Notes under the pieces: generated by a model
Database searches by the model: none
What the model was told of the DNA's origin: nothing
Seen by the model: the letters and a program-made list of their open reading frames with translations, nothing else
Program-made: the position numbers and the translations under genes
Origin: Chloranthus sessilifolius
Lineage: Eukaryota; Streptophyta; Magnoliopsida; Chloranthales; Chloranthaceae
Length of the DNA: 64,000 bases
Reading direction: 5' to 3'
NCBI GenBank assembly: GCA_021018995.1
Contig: CM037590.1
Coordinates: 45,572,287-45,636,286, forward strand
Part shown: positions 32,334 through 44,590 of the stretch, piece by piece
Layout: each line of letters starts with the position of its first letter
How positions within the stretch are numbered: position 1 is the stretch's first letter

Positions 32334-32674
32334 GGGTACGTTCGTTTCAATGTAAAGGGGGGATATTACATGTAAAGCTTGTAATATTACTCCAACAACT
32401 CTATTTTTTACACCAAAAGTCGTTTGTTTCACCGTAATTTCTCGTGAATTGTGCCAAAAAAATTACCTGTAATTTTTTTGACTTATGGGGGTGATGGCTC
32501 GTAATATTGAAATATTACTTGCAAAAGTAAAAAACAAACCCCAAAGGCTCTATATTTTATAAAAAGTCAACTTTACACTAAAATTTTACGGTGAAACAAA
32601 CATATATTTTACATGAGAAAAAGTAAAATCTACATATAATCCAGTCAACATCATTTTACAGGTAAAGTGTACCC
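32334..32674. mobile_element. MITE (341 bp) with TAA target sites
   Basis: It starts GGGTACGTTCGTTTC and ends GGTAAAGTGTACCC, with TAA on both sides (32331-32333, 32675-32677). The interior has several ATTTTAC/GTAAAAT words. It is immediately followed by another element beginning GGGTACGTTTGTTTGGG, and the two share one TAA. Confidence 0.7.
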
Positions 32675-33214
32675 TAAGGGTACGTTTGTTTGGGCGTAAT
32701 AAGTTGCTGCAAAACACATATTACATGTATTTTTTTGCTGACTGGATTACCTGTAAAATAAGTTTTGCATGTAATTTAGTGGTGTAAAATGTGTGTTCTT
32801 TTCAGTGTAAAATTTGCTTATAAAAATCACTTTTTCAAATTACACCGAAGAGAACAAGAGGTGTAAAATATTTGAAAATAATGGCACACTAGCCATTAGC
32901 CATTGGACTTTCTACGCATCCGACCTTAGTGAAATTTTGTGCGAGCCATCTTGCACTTGGAACTACTGGATGTACAAATTATGGCCGAGTTGTTGCACAA
33001 TGAAGGGACATCTCATTTGCATCAATAGGGAAACGAGGCCAATGTAGTGTATCACATTACAAATTTATAGCACTTGTGCCGTCTACAACAACCCAAAACC
33101 TGAGCCTCTCTACCATGGGATCATAATTTATGTAATTAAAACTAGTGTAAATTAGTGATTCCTTAAAAGGCAATAGAGAATGTAGATCTCAAGTTAAAAG
33201 GAATGACATGATAT

Positions 33215-33430
33215 TTTTGAGACCTATGCCAAATGGAACTCCATCTAAGCCATTTGATTTGAATGACATGATGTAAAGATCGATGACCAAAGATTGACAC
33301 AAAGTACGAGTTATGTGTTGAATCAGATGATAGAGATAGCATTTCGTGCCAATTTTTTGCATCAAAGATCTTTACATCATGGCCATCAAATCATATGGCT
33401 TAGATGGTGTTCCATGTGGCATGGCTACCA
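33215..33430. mobile_element. Foldback MITE inside the PIF-like element
   Basis: The left arm contains GCCAAATGGAACTCCATCTAAG and the right arm its inverted form CTTAGATGGTGTTCCATGTGGC, with GATCTTTACATCATG between. The same family occurs at 63235-63490. Confidence 0.6.
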
Positions 33431-34119
33431 AGTCTTTCTTTTTTAACGCATGTGCGACGGTACAAATCTCTAAGATGATATAATAAGCGAGACTTTGGAC
33501 CCTATCGATTAAAATTACTATTTGAGATCAATAGAGCAATCTCTCAATTAAAATTACCTTGAATTCAATCCAAACAATCAACTAATTAAATCCACAATTT
33601 GTCAAATCCTTCATCTCCTACACCAATCAAACAAAATAAAAAAATTATTATATCCTTTTACAAGAACTTCCACTGATCCGAGAACAAATTTTTAAAATGC
33701 TTTCTCCACGACCGAGCCCTCAAATCTCCTTTGCATTGAAGTTGCAACATGAGATTGCAATACCCAAATAAAGCTATAAAAAAAATGTCCATGTAGACAT
33801 CTCAAAAAAAAAAAAAAGTCCATGTAGAGGATAGGGGACAAACGGGTTCAATAATAGCAAATCCTTTCTATCATGTCAACCCAATTAGCATACGTTAATA
33901 CATTTCATGATGGGGTTTAGATAGGGAGTGAGCTTATGAGATCATCAGCTTCATCTAGGCAGACTGCTCTTTAATAGGGGAGGCCAAACTTTAGTATAAG
34001 ATTTGAACCATAAAAACTTCATTAGCTACCCAATCTAGCAAGTAGGAAATGAAGCAAGCAAACATTAAGTCAACGATAAGAGACAATATCATAAACACAA
34101 TCAAGTGCCAGAACAATAC

Positions 34120-34248
34120 CTTGGGATTGATTTTAAATATTTTGCCTTTCGGGATACCCATCTTCCTGTAAGTGGGTTCATTAGAGTCTCTAGTCCCGAA
34201 ACCCACATAAAATGGATTGCAATCAGAAGGAAAAAGTTGTCTAATATC
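34120..34248 (-). pseudogene. Captured exon of phosphatidate phosphatase (lipin/PAH)
   Basis: The 43-residue exon encodes [18 protein letters not shown] followed by [20 protein letters not shown] and INPK, a strong match to the LNS2 catalytic domain of plant lipin-type phosphatidate phosphohydrolases (recalled family pattern [25 protein letters not shown]). Splice sites survive: TTTTTAG before it and GTATTG after it. The rest of the gene is absent, so it cannot encode an enzyme. Retained splice sites mean genomic DNA, not cDNA, was captured. Confidence 0.75.
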
Positions 34249-35046
34249 CTAAAAACAAAAAAAACATAACAGAAACAGCCAAGACAAAAGAATGCCAGCT
34301 TGAAACAAAATTTATTGAATCATATGAGGAAATTTGAGGGGCTTCACATTCTTAAATGCCTTTCACAGGAAAAATCCCACTCTGGCAAAAAACTCAGTAA
34401 GTTTAGTGGGTTATTACTTGACAAAGTGTTTCAGCTTACCACATACATCAATATTTTAAATGGACAAAGGCATAAGGACATGTAACATTTACAATAAATT
34501 TATTTTTGTCAATCTCCGGTTCATTAGACACTAGTTTGATTAGATTTAAAAATTTACCTCTAAACACGCAATCTTGAACTCATGAGGAGCTCTTTGTATG
34601 ACTTTAATCAACAAGAACAAAAATTCAGAGAATGGCATTACTTTAAAACATCAGAATTAGTAATGAGATAAAGATTATCTTGTTTGGTATATTATAAAGT
34701 CCAATTAGGGGCCATGAAAAAGGCAACCAATTAGAGCTCAACAATTCAATTACAATGCATGAGCACCAATGTGCCGAATATAGGTCTGCTACATTTGTCA
34801 TTGCCATTAAATGGTCAAGGGAGAACCAAAGGTGTCTTTAGATGCATACAGGTATCAGTTGGGCCAATCACCAAAACTACATACAAATTAAATTTTTTAC
34901 TAATCAGTGGAATTAATATGACTGTTAAGTACCCCATTTATAGAAATTCCTGGACTATATTTAGTTTTGATTTCTTAAAGCAAGAACAGAAGTATCATTA
35001 CATGCATAAGAGGAGGTATCAAACCAGCCATACTGATCCCAAATAC

Positions 35047-35122
35047 CTTTAGTCCACCTCTTCAACATCTCCAATGCAGCCTTGGGCTGATCCATTGGAA
35101 CCATATGACTGGCGTCATGGAC
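35047..35122 (-). pseudogene. Captured exon of a serine carboxypeptidase-like gene
   Basis: The exon encodes VHDASHMVPMDQPKAALEML followed by KRWTK. This is the C-terminal segment containing the catalytic His of S10 serine carboxypeptidases (usual GHMVP; here SHMVP). The acceptor TGACAG and donor GTATTT are intact. It lies upstream of, and on the same strand as, the PAH exon at 34120-34248. Confidence 0.7.
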
Positions 35123-37181
35123 CTGTCACAACTGACGACCACAATCAACATACCAAATTTGGAAAGAAAAATTGACAGCAAACTAGAAAAAAACATATTT
35201 TATTCTCTTCCTAAAGATACAGAAAAAAACTCATCAATTCACTAGATTCTTCAAAACAAAGATTGGAGCCCAGTAAAAAGTTTTCCACAGTTATCAATTT
35301 AACAAACAGTAGAAAATATTACAAATGAACAGTTAAGAAAGCCAAAACAGCATAAAAACCAAGGTAATTTATCTATTAGCCCCAGATGAATCAATGAGAC
35401 CTTCACCTCATTCATCAAAACCTTATTATAAACATCCAAGAATCTCTAATTTGTGAGTTTGGTGCAGAACTCATATATTTTGGATTATTATCTGCAATGG
35501 TTCCTCATAGCCACAAATTTTGTGGGTCATGAAACAAAAGATTTCCATCACGCAAATCCAACAAGGATTCATCTCTAGTTTCTGTTGCGACTAGAATTTG
35601 TGGCTATAACGCCCAATATATCTATCTTAGACTTCAAAAATTTCACAAAAAACCTTTAGCTAATTTTGAAAGCACTCATCTATATATAATGGACCAATAA
35701 AGAAAAGCTAAACTCTAATTCTCCAACCAACAACTCAAAATCACAAAAACAACAAGTTCCAATGACATCATTCTCACAATTCATTCAAACAAGAAAATTC
35801 CAAAATCATCAATAACAATAATATATATATATATTAAAACATGGTCACTTCCACAAGCTTGCTAGCATTGTAACCGAAAACCAAGTTTTACATTTCAACC
35901 CCAACTCAGATAGATTGTAAATTTTAATTATCAACAATAAAAAAAAGAGTAACAAATGTCAATTCGTTCAAATTCAAAAACATAAACATAAATAATAATA
36001 ATAATAATGATAACAATTATATGGAAACAAAAACACACAGACCCACTTCTACAAAGTGGAACTGAAACTCAAACCCTAATTTCATTTTGGACCCCCTATT
36101 TACCTCTAAAGCCTAAATCAAAGAAAATAAAAAGAATCCCCAAATAACCATCTCATTAAAAAAAAAAAAAATCCCACATTCACAAACCTGCAATTGAACT
36201 CAAAACCCTAACTTTTGCAACTCCAACCTTCACATCACCTAAACCCTAACACAAATAACCGTTGAACCACCATACTAATCACAAGAAACAAAAACCCACT
36301 TCACAAATAACATCAAAGATCCATGGATCTATCGACTTTGGGCTTGTCAAACCCTAGGCCGCTCCCTAATCTACGCACAGAAGCAACGACATGCAGTAAA
36401 AATGGATTAAAAAAATAGCTGAATAAAAATTAAGAAGATTGAGAAAGTACCCATTTAGAGAAAATTTATGACGGTTAAGTGATTTGAATTGCAGAGCCCT
36501 TATTGAGAGCTGCCCATCAACCTAAACAATAACAAAACCCCCTTTTTCAATCTATGCAAAGCAGCAAAGGGCAAGGTAGACACTCGCCTAGATTTTGACC
36601 ATATTTTCTGCAAGTAGGGTTTGTACCCTACGCGATGGTGCTCTGCTCGATGACGACCTCTTGAAATAGGGTTTATACCCGATCAGCGGCTGCAACATCC
36701 ATATCGCCAAAGAACTCCGAAAAGCCATTGAGAGGGTTTAAAGGCTACAATGGAAGGTGGATGGAGCTGTAATAAATATAGCCGGGTTGCCTTGCTTCTT
36801 CAGAAATTGCAGGTAATAAAATAGTATTACGATGCCCTCGCCTCGTAAGCCCAAAAAATTATAGGCAATGTGCACAGTTAATTACAACGGTGGAATACGC
36901 TGAAACGAACGAGAAGGCGGCGTAAATTTTCTGACCGTTACCCCTAATTTTGCCACATTACGCGTGATTTCTTCATATTACTCCGAAACGAACGTACCCT
37001 AATTCACACCAAGAAAATACATATAATTCTTGATGCTCCTAAAATTTTTCCCTCTTTATTTGTTAATTGTATAGTTTCCCTCAGAATAGGTGGTCTCCTC
37101 AAAAAAGAGAGAGTTTTGCTCTAGACCCCAGAATATCGTGAAGAACCCTCTTCCTCCTGCTTCTGGTCTAGACATTGATAA

Positions 37182-38723
37182 TGGAGAAACAACATGATCC
37201 CCCTAATGGGAGATGGACAAATCTATTCAACAAAAGTAAGATTATTTCTTCTTACAACAAGCTTGTTCACATCCCCGATGTTGTGAAAGATGGACTTAAT
37301 ATGCCCGGAAAATGAGATCTAAGAAGAATTGGCTAGAAGGGAAAATACACTAGTAGGATACGTTTTAGGGCTGAAACCTTATTATCTTCGGCTCAAGACA
37401 GCCATTGACAGATTATGGAAACTTAAAAGCACGATGGATCTAATCTCCTACGAAGATGGTTTTTTCCTCTTCAAATTCAATCTCGAAGATCTGAATCGAG
37501 TACTCGACGCCGGCATATGGACTATTGCGGGGCAACCTCTTACCCTTCGTAAATGGACTCCAAATCTCAAACCTGAAAGAGAGCTTCTCCGATCAATACC
37601 GGAATGGATCAAACTCCCCAAACTACCTCTCCACTTCTGGTCGCCATCTCCTTAAGTAGGATTGTAAGTTCCTTTGGAATCCCCCATCCATTCTAATGGA
37701 CCAACTTCTTTGAGATCTAGATTAGCTTTTGCTAGAATTTGTGCTGAAATATCCCTTTCTGTTATACAATTAAAATGTGATGGAGAATTACATGATCAGG
37801 CGGTTGAGTACGAGTGGAAGCCTCTTATATGCAAGAACTGTATGGTCTTCGAAAACTCCACTGAGAAGTGCCTGAGATCCAAACCCACTCCAAAAATATG
37901 GAGAAGGACGGGTAGAACTATTCCATCTGATCAAGAGGAAGAAACATCTGATATCCCTAATGGTAGCACCAAATTCACTGAACCCCCAAATAACAGCAAA
38001 TGACAGCAGCTGCTATTTCCGAGGAAGGCAATATCGAAACATTGAATCGTAACAATGAAGATAACATTGAATTAGGCATAATTACCCAAAAAGGATTGGA
38101 AATATAAAGTTTTGCAGTAATATACTGAAAGGGAAAAGTTTGGCATAATCAGGATCTGGTGTCCCTGAAATATGTGAATACTAGCTTGAAACCCATGAAT
38201 GATTATGCCAGAGTTTTTGAATTAGTATAATAGTGCGAAACTTTTATAACATCAATCCTCTTTTTGCTAAGTGTACATTGCGGCAATGAAAATAATGAAA
38301 TTAAGGATGGCTTCAATAGAGAATCTCGCAATAAAGACGATGAAGGTGGAGAAGGCTTTGGAGAGAAGTCATTCATCGAGGAAGAAGACGTTGGAGAACT
38401 GCCATGGAAGGAGGAAGATTGCTCACAATCCGTTGGATCTCAATGAATCCCAGATCAAGGAGAATCTTGATGATCGTGGAAAGGACTCCCATATTTTAGA
38501 GTACTCAGATTCTCAGGAAAATCTTGCCACAGAATTCTCGAATTCTGGCCCACGTAAAACAAATTCAATCCCTCCTAAAGCCATGCAGATTACAGAGATC
38601 TCCAATAATTTCCGAGTGATGGAAGATCTTGATGAGATTTCAGCAATCCCAATAAAATCGGGAGTTAACTTCAGCAAAGGCTCAAATATTATCAACACAC
38701 CAGCAAGAAAGAAGGATCATTGA
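37182..38723 (+). pseudogene. LINE ORF1 pseudogene (DUF4283, zinc knuckle)
   Basis: The ATG at 37182 opens a frame with a stop at about 37315. The DUF4283 domain follows (LVGYVLGLKPYYLRLKTAID, DGFFLFKFNLED, PEWIKLPKLPLHFWS), then another stop and FARICAEISLSVIQ, EYEWKPLICKNCMVFENSTE and KC, the DUF4283/zf-CCHC_4 arrangement of plant LINE RNA-binding proteins. A Lys/Ser-rich C-terminal part runs to a stop at 38721-38723. Confidence 0.8.
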
Positions 38724-39349
38724 AAAATCTTTTGGCTAGGACAGCTCCTACAAAGAAGATGGCCGAATCTTCAAAGATAGCCTACACCAATTTGCCGCTA
38801 GACCCAAGTCTAGCAAATCCTCCTCCTTCAATCATCAATGAATATCCTCCTTTGGAACGTCCGAGGATTTGGAGAGTCCATCAAGCACAAGGAACTGAAG
38901 CTTTTAATTAGGAATAAAAATCTCGGTTTGATTTGCTTAATAGAAACGAGCTATACTTTTCATAAAGCCGAAAAAATAAGGACGAATTTTAGAGCGTGGG
39001 AATTCCTCGACGACTACCAATCTCACACCTTTGGTCGCATCTGGATTCTTTGGAATCCCACACTTTTCAAGGTCCAATATTCATCGGAATCTGTAGAGAG
39101 TCTTCATTGTTGGGTGACCCGTCTATCGGATAACTTTCAATTTTCATTTACTGGCATATACGACTTCAATCTTGTTTCAGAAAGGAAATTGCTTTGGAGA
39201 ACTCTTCGAAATCTTGCCCCAACGATTTCCAATCTGTGGATGGTGGGAGGAGATTTTAACATTGTTCCTTTTGCATTCGAAAAGGAAGGAAGTCTTTCAA
39301 TCCATGTTAAAATTTTGAGTGAATTCAACTCCTGCATTGATGACTAAAT

Positions 39350-40003
39350 GCAAGTGTCAATCGATTGAGGTTGGGAAGTCAATCGATTGACTGTTGAGCG
39401 GATCCAGATCCGCACGTTTGAATTTTAGATTTGTTTTAGAAGTATTTTGAATACTTGCAAATCTTATAAGATTGGTGAGTCATGTTTCCAAAAATTTTGG
39501 TGAGTATTTGCAGAAAGTTCCTCTAGGGATTCAGAGAGCTTTGAGAAAGTTTTCAAGAGAGAAAGCATGTGGGAATACTTTGAGAGAAAAAGTATTGAAG
39601 AAAAGCTTGGGGGTTGAAGATCCGATTGAAGCCGTTTTTGTGTCGGAATCGTGATTATATTCCAGTAGATCTCTTCTCTGTTATTTGAAAGACTGCGTCC
39701 TTATTTTTACAGTGTGTTGATTGTGTAAGATCGTATTCGATTTTGATTAAGTTTACACTAAAGGGAAGAGAGTGTGTACGTTATAAACGTTAATAAAATA
39801 GTATATATACTCCCGTAGACGTAGTCCTCGATTCGGTGAACCACGTAAATTTTTGTGTTGTGCATGTGATTATTTTTTGCCTCCATCTTCTTTATTTTTC
39901 CGCATTCATTGCAATAGGGAGTTCGTAGTGGGTAGAATTCCTAACAAGTGGTATCAAAGCTAACAAGTGGTATCAGAGTTATCAAGTGATATCAGATCTA
40001 ACA
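39350..40003 (+). repeat. 5' LTR of copia element, 5'-truncated
   Basis: It shares with the 3' LTR GGTTGGGAAGTCAATCGATT, GAATTTTAGATTTG, TTATTTTTACAG and AACAAGTGGTATCAAAGC. It lacks the first roughly 30 bp and a 22-bp segment near the start that are present in the 3' LTR. Confidence 0.85.
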
Positions 40004-40017
40004 AGTAGTATCAGAGC
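39942..40017 (+). promoter_or_regulatory. Four tandem 19-bp primer-binding-site-like units
   Basis: The units are TAACAAGTGGTATCAAAGC (39942), TAACAAGTGGTATCAGAGT (39961), TATCAAGTGATATCAGATC (39980) and TAACAAGTAGTATCAGAGC (39999). Each contains a tRNA-iMet-like TGGTATCAGAGC or a close variant. The 3' LTR also contains two such units before its end, so the first three units belong to the LTR and the fourth (40006-40017) is the likely primer-binding site. Confidence 0.7.
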
Positions 40018-40425
40018 GAGGTTTATACTGCAATGGCGATGAAGGTCTCGAATGTACGATTCAAGGTAGAGAAGTTTTCTAGGAAGAATAACTTTGCTTT
40101 GTAGTAAGTCAAGGTCACAGATCTCCTTGTCCAACAAAGCATTGATGATGCCCTACTTGGAAAGGAGATGGGAAAGAGGCAGAAATGTCTGATGAAGAGT
40201 GAAACTCTATTGATAAAAGAGCCATAAGCACTATCCGATTGTGCTTGCCTAATGAAGTTCTATACAATGTTCTTCACAAGAAGATAACCATAGAACTGTG
40301 AAAGAAGATAAAATCTCTCTACATGACAAAGTCATTTTCGTTTAATAAAATAATTAGTGAATTATTAAGCATTGAGGTAAAACTTGAAGAAGATCTAACA
40401 CTTCTCTTGCTCACACTACACAAAT

Positions 40426-40610
40426 AGATACCTACGCCGACGGCTGCAAGCTGTCGCCGTAAACTAAATTAGCTGTTGGTAATACTAATCGCCGACGGTT
40501 AGAAACTTTACGTTGACCGCTTGCAGCCGTCGGTGATGTTACTGTCGGTAAATACATACGCCGACGGGTTTTAGCCGTCGCCATATTTCAAAGAGCCGTC
40601 GGCATAGATT
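40426..40610. repeat. CACTA subterminal repeat array
   Basis: GCCGACGGC, GCCGTCGGC and close variants occur in both orientations about ten times. In En/Spm elements such subterminal motifs bind the TnpA-like protein. Confidence 0.7.
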
Positions 40611-41113
40611 TTTTGTTTTTTTAAAATAATTAAAAAAAAAAAATTAAATCAGCCTACGCCGACAGCTACAACTGTCGACATAGATCATTAAAATAAAATA
40701 AAAAATAGAAAATTTCCCAATTTTAACTATTCCCATTTTTTTTGTAATTATTTTCATGTTTTTTTTTATTCACAATATTTGATTTGCTTTTTACATATTG
40801 CTGTCCAACTTTAACTCTAGAGATTGGAAGTGATTGAGCTTCTATAGAGCCACCATCTTCAGCCTCATTGAACTCCTGATTTTGTATACTCAGATGTATG
40901 AATTCAAAGTAAGAAAAATAACTACAAATTAGCTTCTTCCAACAGGTCAAAACTATCAATCTATGTACTGTGTAGTACACTCCACAGGCCCATTCTTCCA
41001 CATTCATGAAGCCTGAGTTTATTGGTACAAAAACATCATATCCGCCAAAGATGATTCATTATTTCCTCAAAACAATATGAAACCCAAGCATACAATACTT
41101 TTTCTTACCATTC

Positions 41114-41310
41114 ATGATTGAGACTAGAGTTCATAGTCAGCCAAGATGAAATTGCATTTGTATGTAACTGAAGCCTCCAAAAACCTTTCACACGAAATCC
41201 ACTCATTTGCTTGTAGGAACCTTGCTGAATAACATGCATCAATTTCATGCCCAGACCATTTCGCAGATCAAATTCATGCACATAAACTGGAGAAAGCATG
41301 ATTAGTAAAA
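41114..41310 (-). pseudogene. Unidentified exon in the CACTA element
   Basis: An open stretch encodes VHEFDLRNGLGMKLMHVIQQ followed by GSYKQMSGFRVKGFWRLQLH. It is bounded by a CTCCAG acceptor-like and an ATG|GTAAG donor-like site. This looks like a captured exon, but I do not recognise the protein. A possible companion stretch is at 40940-41030 on the same strand (GFMNVEEWACGVYYTVH). Confidence 0.4.
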
Positions 41311-43129
41311 TACATTTGTCCATAAGATCAAATCTTTAGATACATTTGATATTGACATTAGAATATTACTCATTCAAATCTTTAGATTTCCATATAGTAT
41401 ATAGGAATTATTTTTAAACATTACTAATCACTCGATCAACCGAGCCAACTCTACATATTGATCAATTTCATACCCATCAGGCTAGTTCACCAAGCTTGAA
41501 TCTTCGCTTCTTCTATCTAGGATATACATACCCATCAGGCTAGTTCACCAAGCTTGAATCTTCGCTTCTTCTATCTAGGATATACATACCCATCAGGCTA
41601 ATTAATTGTGTACCTGAAAAATTATGAAAAAGGGGTCAAGTTCAATCAATTGGGTTCAATAAACTACCAATTTAGGAACTAAGTCTTGTGATATCTGTAG
41701 ATTTTAACTTTGGGATTTAACGTTTAACTTTCAATGCATTCCATCATCACTTCTAAGTTAAGAAACTAGCACATTACTTTTAAGAAACTAGCATAAGTCT
41801 TTCAAAAAGAAATTCTGGAAGCATGTGCTTTTCATTACGAAAAATAAAATAAGGAGCTTTCCAGTCTGTCCGTATCAAACTAAAGCATCAATTTACTAAC
41901 TAAGAACTAGTGCTGCATGGCTGTTATTGTTTTTGTGAATAATAAGCTTACACATTGTAGAAACCGGAGGGATGTTGTTACTGAAGCAATTATTCGTTCA
42001 AGAAATGACGGTTCACCTCAATAAGTGATGCCCTTAGTATTTCTAATTCTATTTACTCTGGAAAATTTTTAAGGATGAACCAGGACAGTTGAATGCAGTC
42101 AAACATAATCAAGAACCACAAGATAATTTTGCTGGGTATGAAAAGACAAAGACGCAGATGGACAACCCAAGTGGGCAGTAAATGGCTTCATTATGATGCC
42201 AATATGGTGCACAAGATGCCTTGATGGCATCATCTTTAAGCCAACTGTTTTCAAATAAAGTTAGTCTACAATGGGTGTCCACCCATCATGTGCATGTAAG
42301 CAGTCCACACGTGTTTGGCAACCCCTTGGCCCTGTTTGGCAACCCTTATTCCAAAGAGCACTTTGGCAACCCTTCACAATGTACTATAGCAGAAACTCCA
42401 TAAACTGAATAGCAGGCATGTGTTGCAACTTGCCTGCTATTTTGTAGATTTCGGCACAAAAAATATCTCAAAGCTCATCCAGATTCCTACCACAATCTAT
42501 TGTAAAGCCAAGGATAGTTTATTGGGATATCAATACCAACTTGAAATCATTTTTTTAAGTTTAGGGGGCAACTGCCCCAAGCCTATGCTTGGCTCTTCCC
42601 CATTGAAAGATCATTTTACTGGCAAGCATTGCCCCATTAACCCAAGATATAGCTTGCAAAGATCCCTTTTTATCTAATAATTCGTGCAAGGGCTGTTTTT
42701 CCACATTTCAAGGCCCCTAATACACTAAGAATACATAATACCGAATTGAGATCTACCTTCATCTGATGGTAGGTCCATGTTAGAATGTGGGGACTTTTCT
42801 TACAACAGCAGCAACTATATGGATTTCACAAGATTAGATTCATTTTATTCATTTAAAAATGCAGAAAATTGCTTAAATTTTTTTAAAAATTAATAATTAA
42901 GAAGTTTTTTGTATGAAAAAATCACAGGATTAGATTCATCAGTGAATTTTTACATGAAAAAACTTCAGATCAGTGAGTTTTTCGCATTTAACAAAAAAAA
43001 TAGATATTTATAAAATAAAGAGATAGCAAGAAAATAGCATTTACTCCTATAATTGAAATAATAATCAATTAATAATTAAGGATTAATAGAGACAATTTAT
43101 AATTACCCTTTTTCAGGTGAGGGGAGATG

Positions 43130-43434
43130 CGAGGAAATAGACTTAATCACTTAAATCGTCTTCCACTTTCATCAACCAGCAACCGAGCACGTTTTCCAGC
43201 ACGAAGGTGATCTTCCTCTGCATTTAAGGACCATGAGAAGCTTCCACATAACATCTTTAAAACCGCACAAAGCTATATTCAATATACTTAATAGATGAAG
43301 AAATACCAAAAAATATTGAAAGCATGTGTTGATGAAAAACAAATTACCTGAGAGCGCAACTGCATTAGCCATATAAAGATTGTAGCGGCAATCGCTGCAG
43401 CACCAAAGCTCCAATTAAAGATGTATCTCAAATG
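43130..43434 (-). pseudogene. Captured exons of an unidentified membrane protein
   Basis: Exon 43434-43348 encodes RYIFNWSFGAAAIAATIFIW and MQLRSQ, a single membrane span, with a GTAATT donor. A second exon from about 43217 encodes EDHLRAGKRARLLVDESGRR and a stop. Acceptor choice (AG at 43218 or two bases later) changes the tail frame. Protein not identified. Confidence 0.4.
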
Positions 43435-43789
43435 CTACAATAATTCTCCTGCTTCAAGAAAGAAAATTTGATGGGAGCAAAAGAACCTTTCACAAAGAGA
43501 AATCTGAATCACTTAAGTCAAACAACGGGCTAATTTTTTTCCAAATCAAAATCACTTGCGGGTCATTGGTATTTATCACATCTATGTACACCAGATATAA
43601 GGCAAACAACAGATGAAATACAAAATCATAAGTTGTGTTTGGGTTAGCTGACTTGGCTCTTATAAGAGCAGACATAGCTCTTTGCCTACTCTCTGCTAGA
43701 GCAAATAAATCTGCTCTCGCAGAAAGCAAGCAGAGAGCAGTTTTATCATTTAAACCAGCTTCCCGCCAGAGAAAATGGGGTGAGGATCT

Positions 43790-44039
43790 GTGTTAACGTA
43801 AAAGTAATTCCCCACTGGAGCCAAAGAGCGAAAAAATCGCTCTTTTGCCCGACAAATTTCCAAACGAGGCCTAAAGTTTCACTCACTGCACGACTGACAA
43901 GACAGCTCATTACATCCGTGTTAATGTAAAAGTAATTCCCCACTGGAGCCAAAGAGTGAAAAAATCGCTCTTTTGCCCGACAAATTTCCAAACGAGGCCT
44001 AAAGTTTCACTCACTGCACGACTGACAAGACAGCTCATT
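43790..44039. repeat. Tandem duplication (2 x 122 bp) in the CACTA element
   Basis: Copies 43790-43911 and 43918-44039 share TAATTCCCCACTGGAGCC, TCGCTCTTTTGCCCGAC and CGACTGACAAGACAGCTC. They are almost identical, so the event is recent. The first copy overlaps an AGAGC-rich MITE-like segment starting at about 43630. Confidence 0.9.
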
Positions 44040-44224
44040 GTCTGCAATGAGCCAGTGGCTCATTATAGACTAATGCTTTGCAAAAAACAGTGTTTTAATA
44101 CATGCTATAGAAATGTCAATTCCTAAAGTCCCAATGCCTATATTTTTGGCAGTGATTACCAAGTATTTGGGGAAGAGAAACAAATTTTCATTTTAAGAAT
44201 TGATATTTCTATAGCATTTGGGTA

Positions 44225-44590
44225 GAAGACCATTTCCGTTTATTGCTGGTGGGTTGCTTGGGGTAGGGTTATGAGAATTAACAATTTGATCTGCAGTGCT
44301 AAGTGCATTCCCAACAAGTGTTTCATGCATCATGGAGCCAGGGAATCAGTTGAGCATCTATTTATATTCTACTCCCTTGCTTGAGTTTTGGAATAATTTC
44401 CAGTAGAAATTTGGGATAAATTACTGCTTCCCTAGTAAATGTAAAAATTTGTTATCTGATTGGTGAAACGGTCACTTGTAATCTAGAGGAAAATTAGTGC
44501 GGAAGATAGTCCCTATGGCAATTATGTGGGGTCTGTGGAAGAGATGAACTCGAGGATTTTCTCAAATGTTAAGCACTCAGTGAAGCAGGT
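44225..44590 (+). pseudogene. LINE 3' fragment (zf-RVT) inside the CACTA element
   Basis: Broken frames contain WWVAWGRVMRINNLI, ARESVEHLFIF and MAIMWGLWKR. These correspond to the zf-RVT domain and the LWRER-type motif near the end of plant LINE ORF2. It is short and degenerate. Confidence 0.5.

Larger units (their letters stand above)
32678..36999. mobile_element. PIF/Harbinger-like element carrying gene fragments
   Basis: The left end GGGTACGTTTGTTTGGGCG and complemented right end GGGTACGTTCGTTTCGGAG match at 16 of 19 positions, continuing GTAATA. The 3-bp duplications are TAA (32675-32677 and 37000-37002). GGG-starting ends with a TAA/TTA duplication fit PIF/Harbinger. No transposase or Myb-like ORF was found in 4.3 kb. 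Instead the minus strand holds exons resembling serine carboxypeptidase and phosphatidate phosphatase. A foldback MITE lies at 33215-33430 inside it. Much of the right part (35150-36900) is AT-rich with AAACCCTAA words. Confidence 0.65.

Noticed and set aside
39472-39654. 60-residue open frame in the 5' LTR
   Set aside because: It lies within the LTR, is broken in the 3' LTR copy and has no family similarity.
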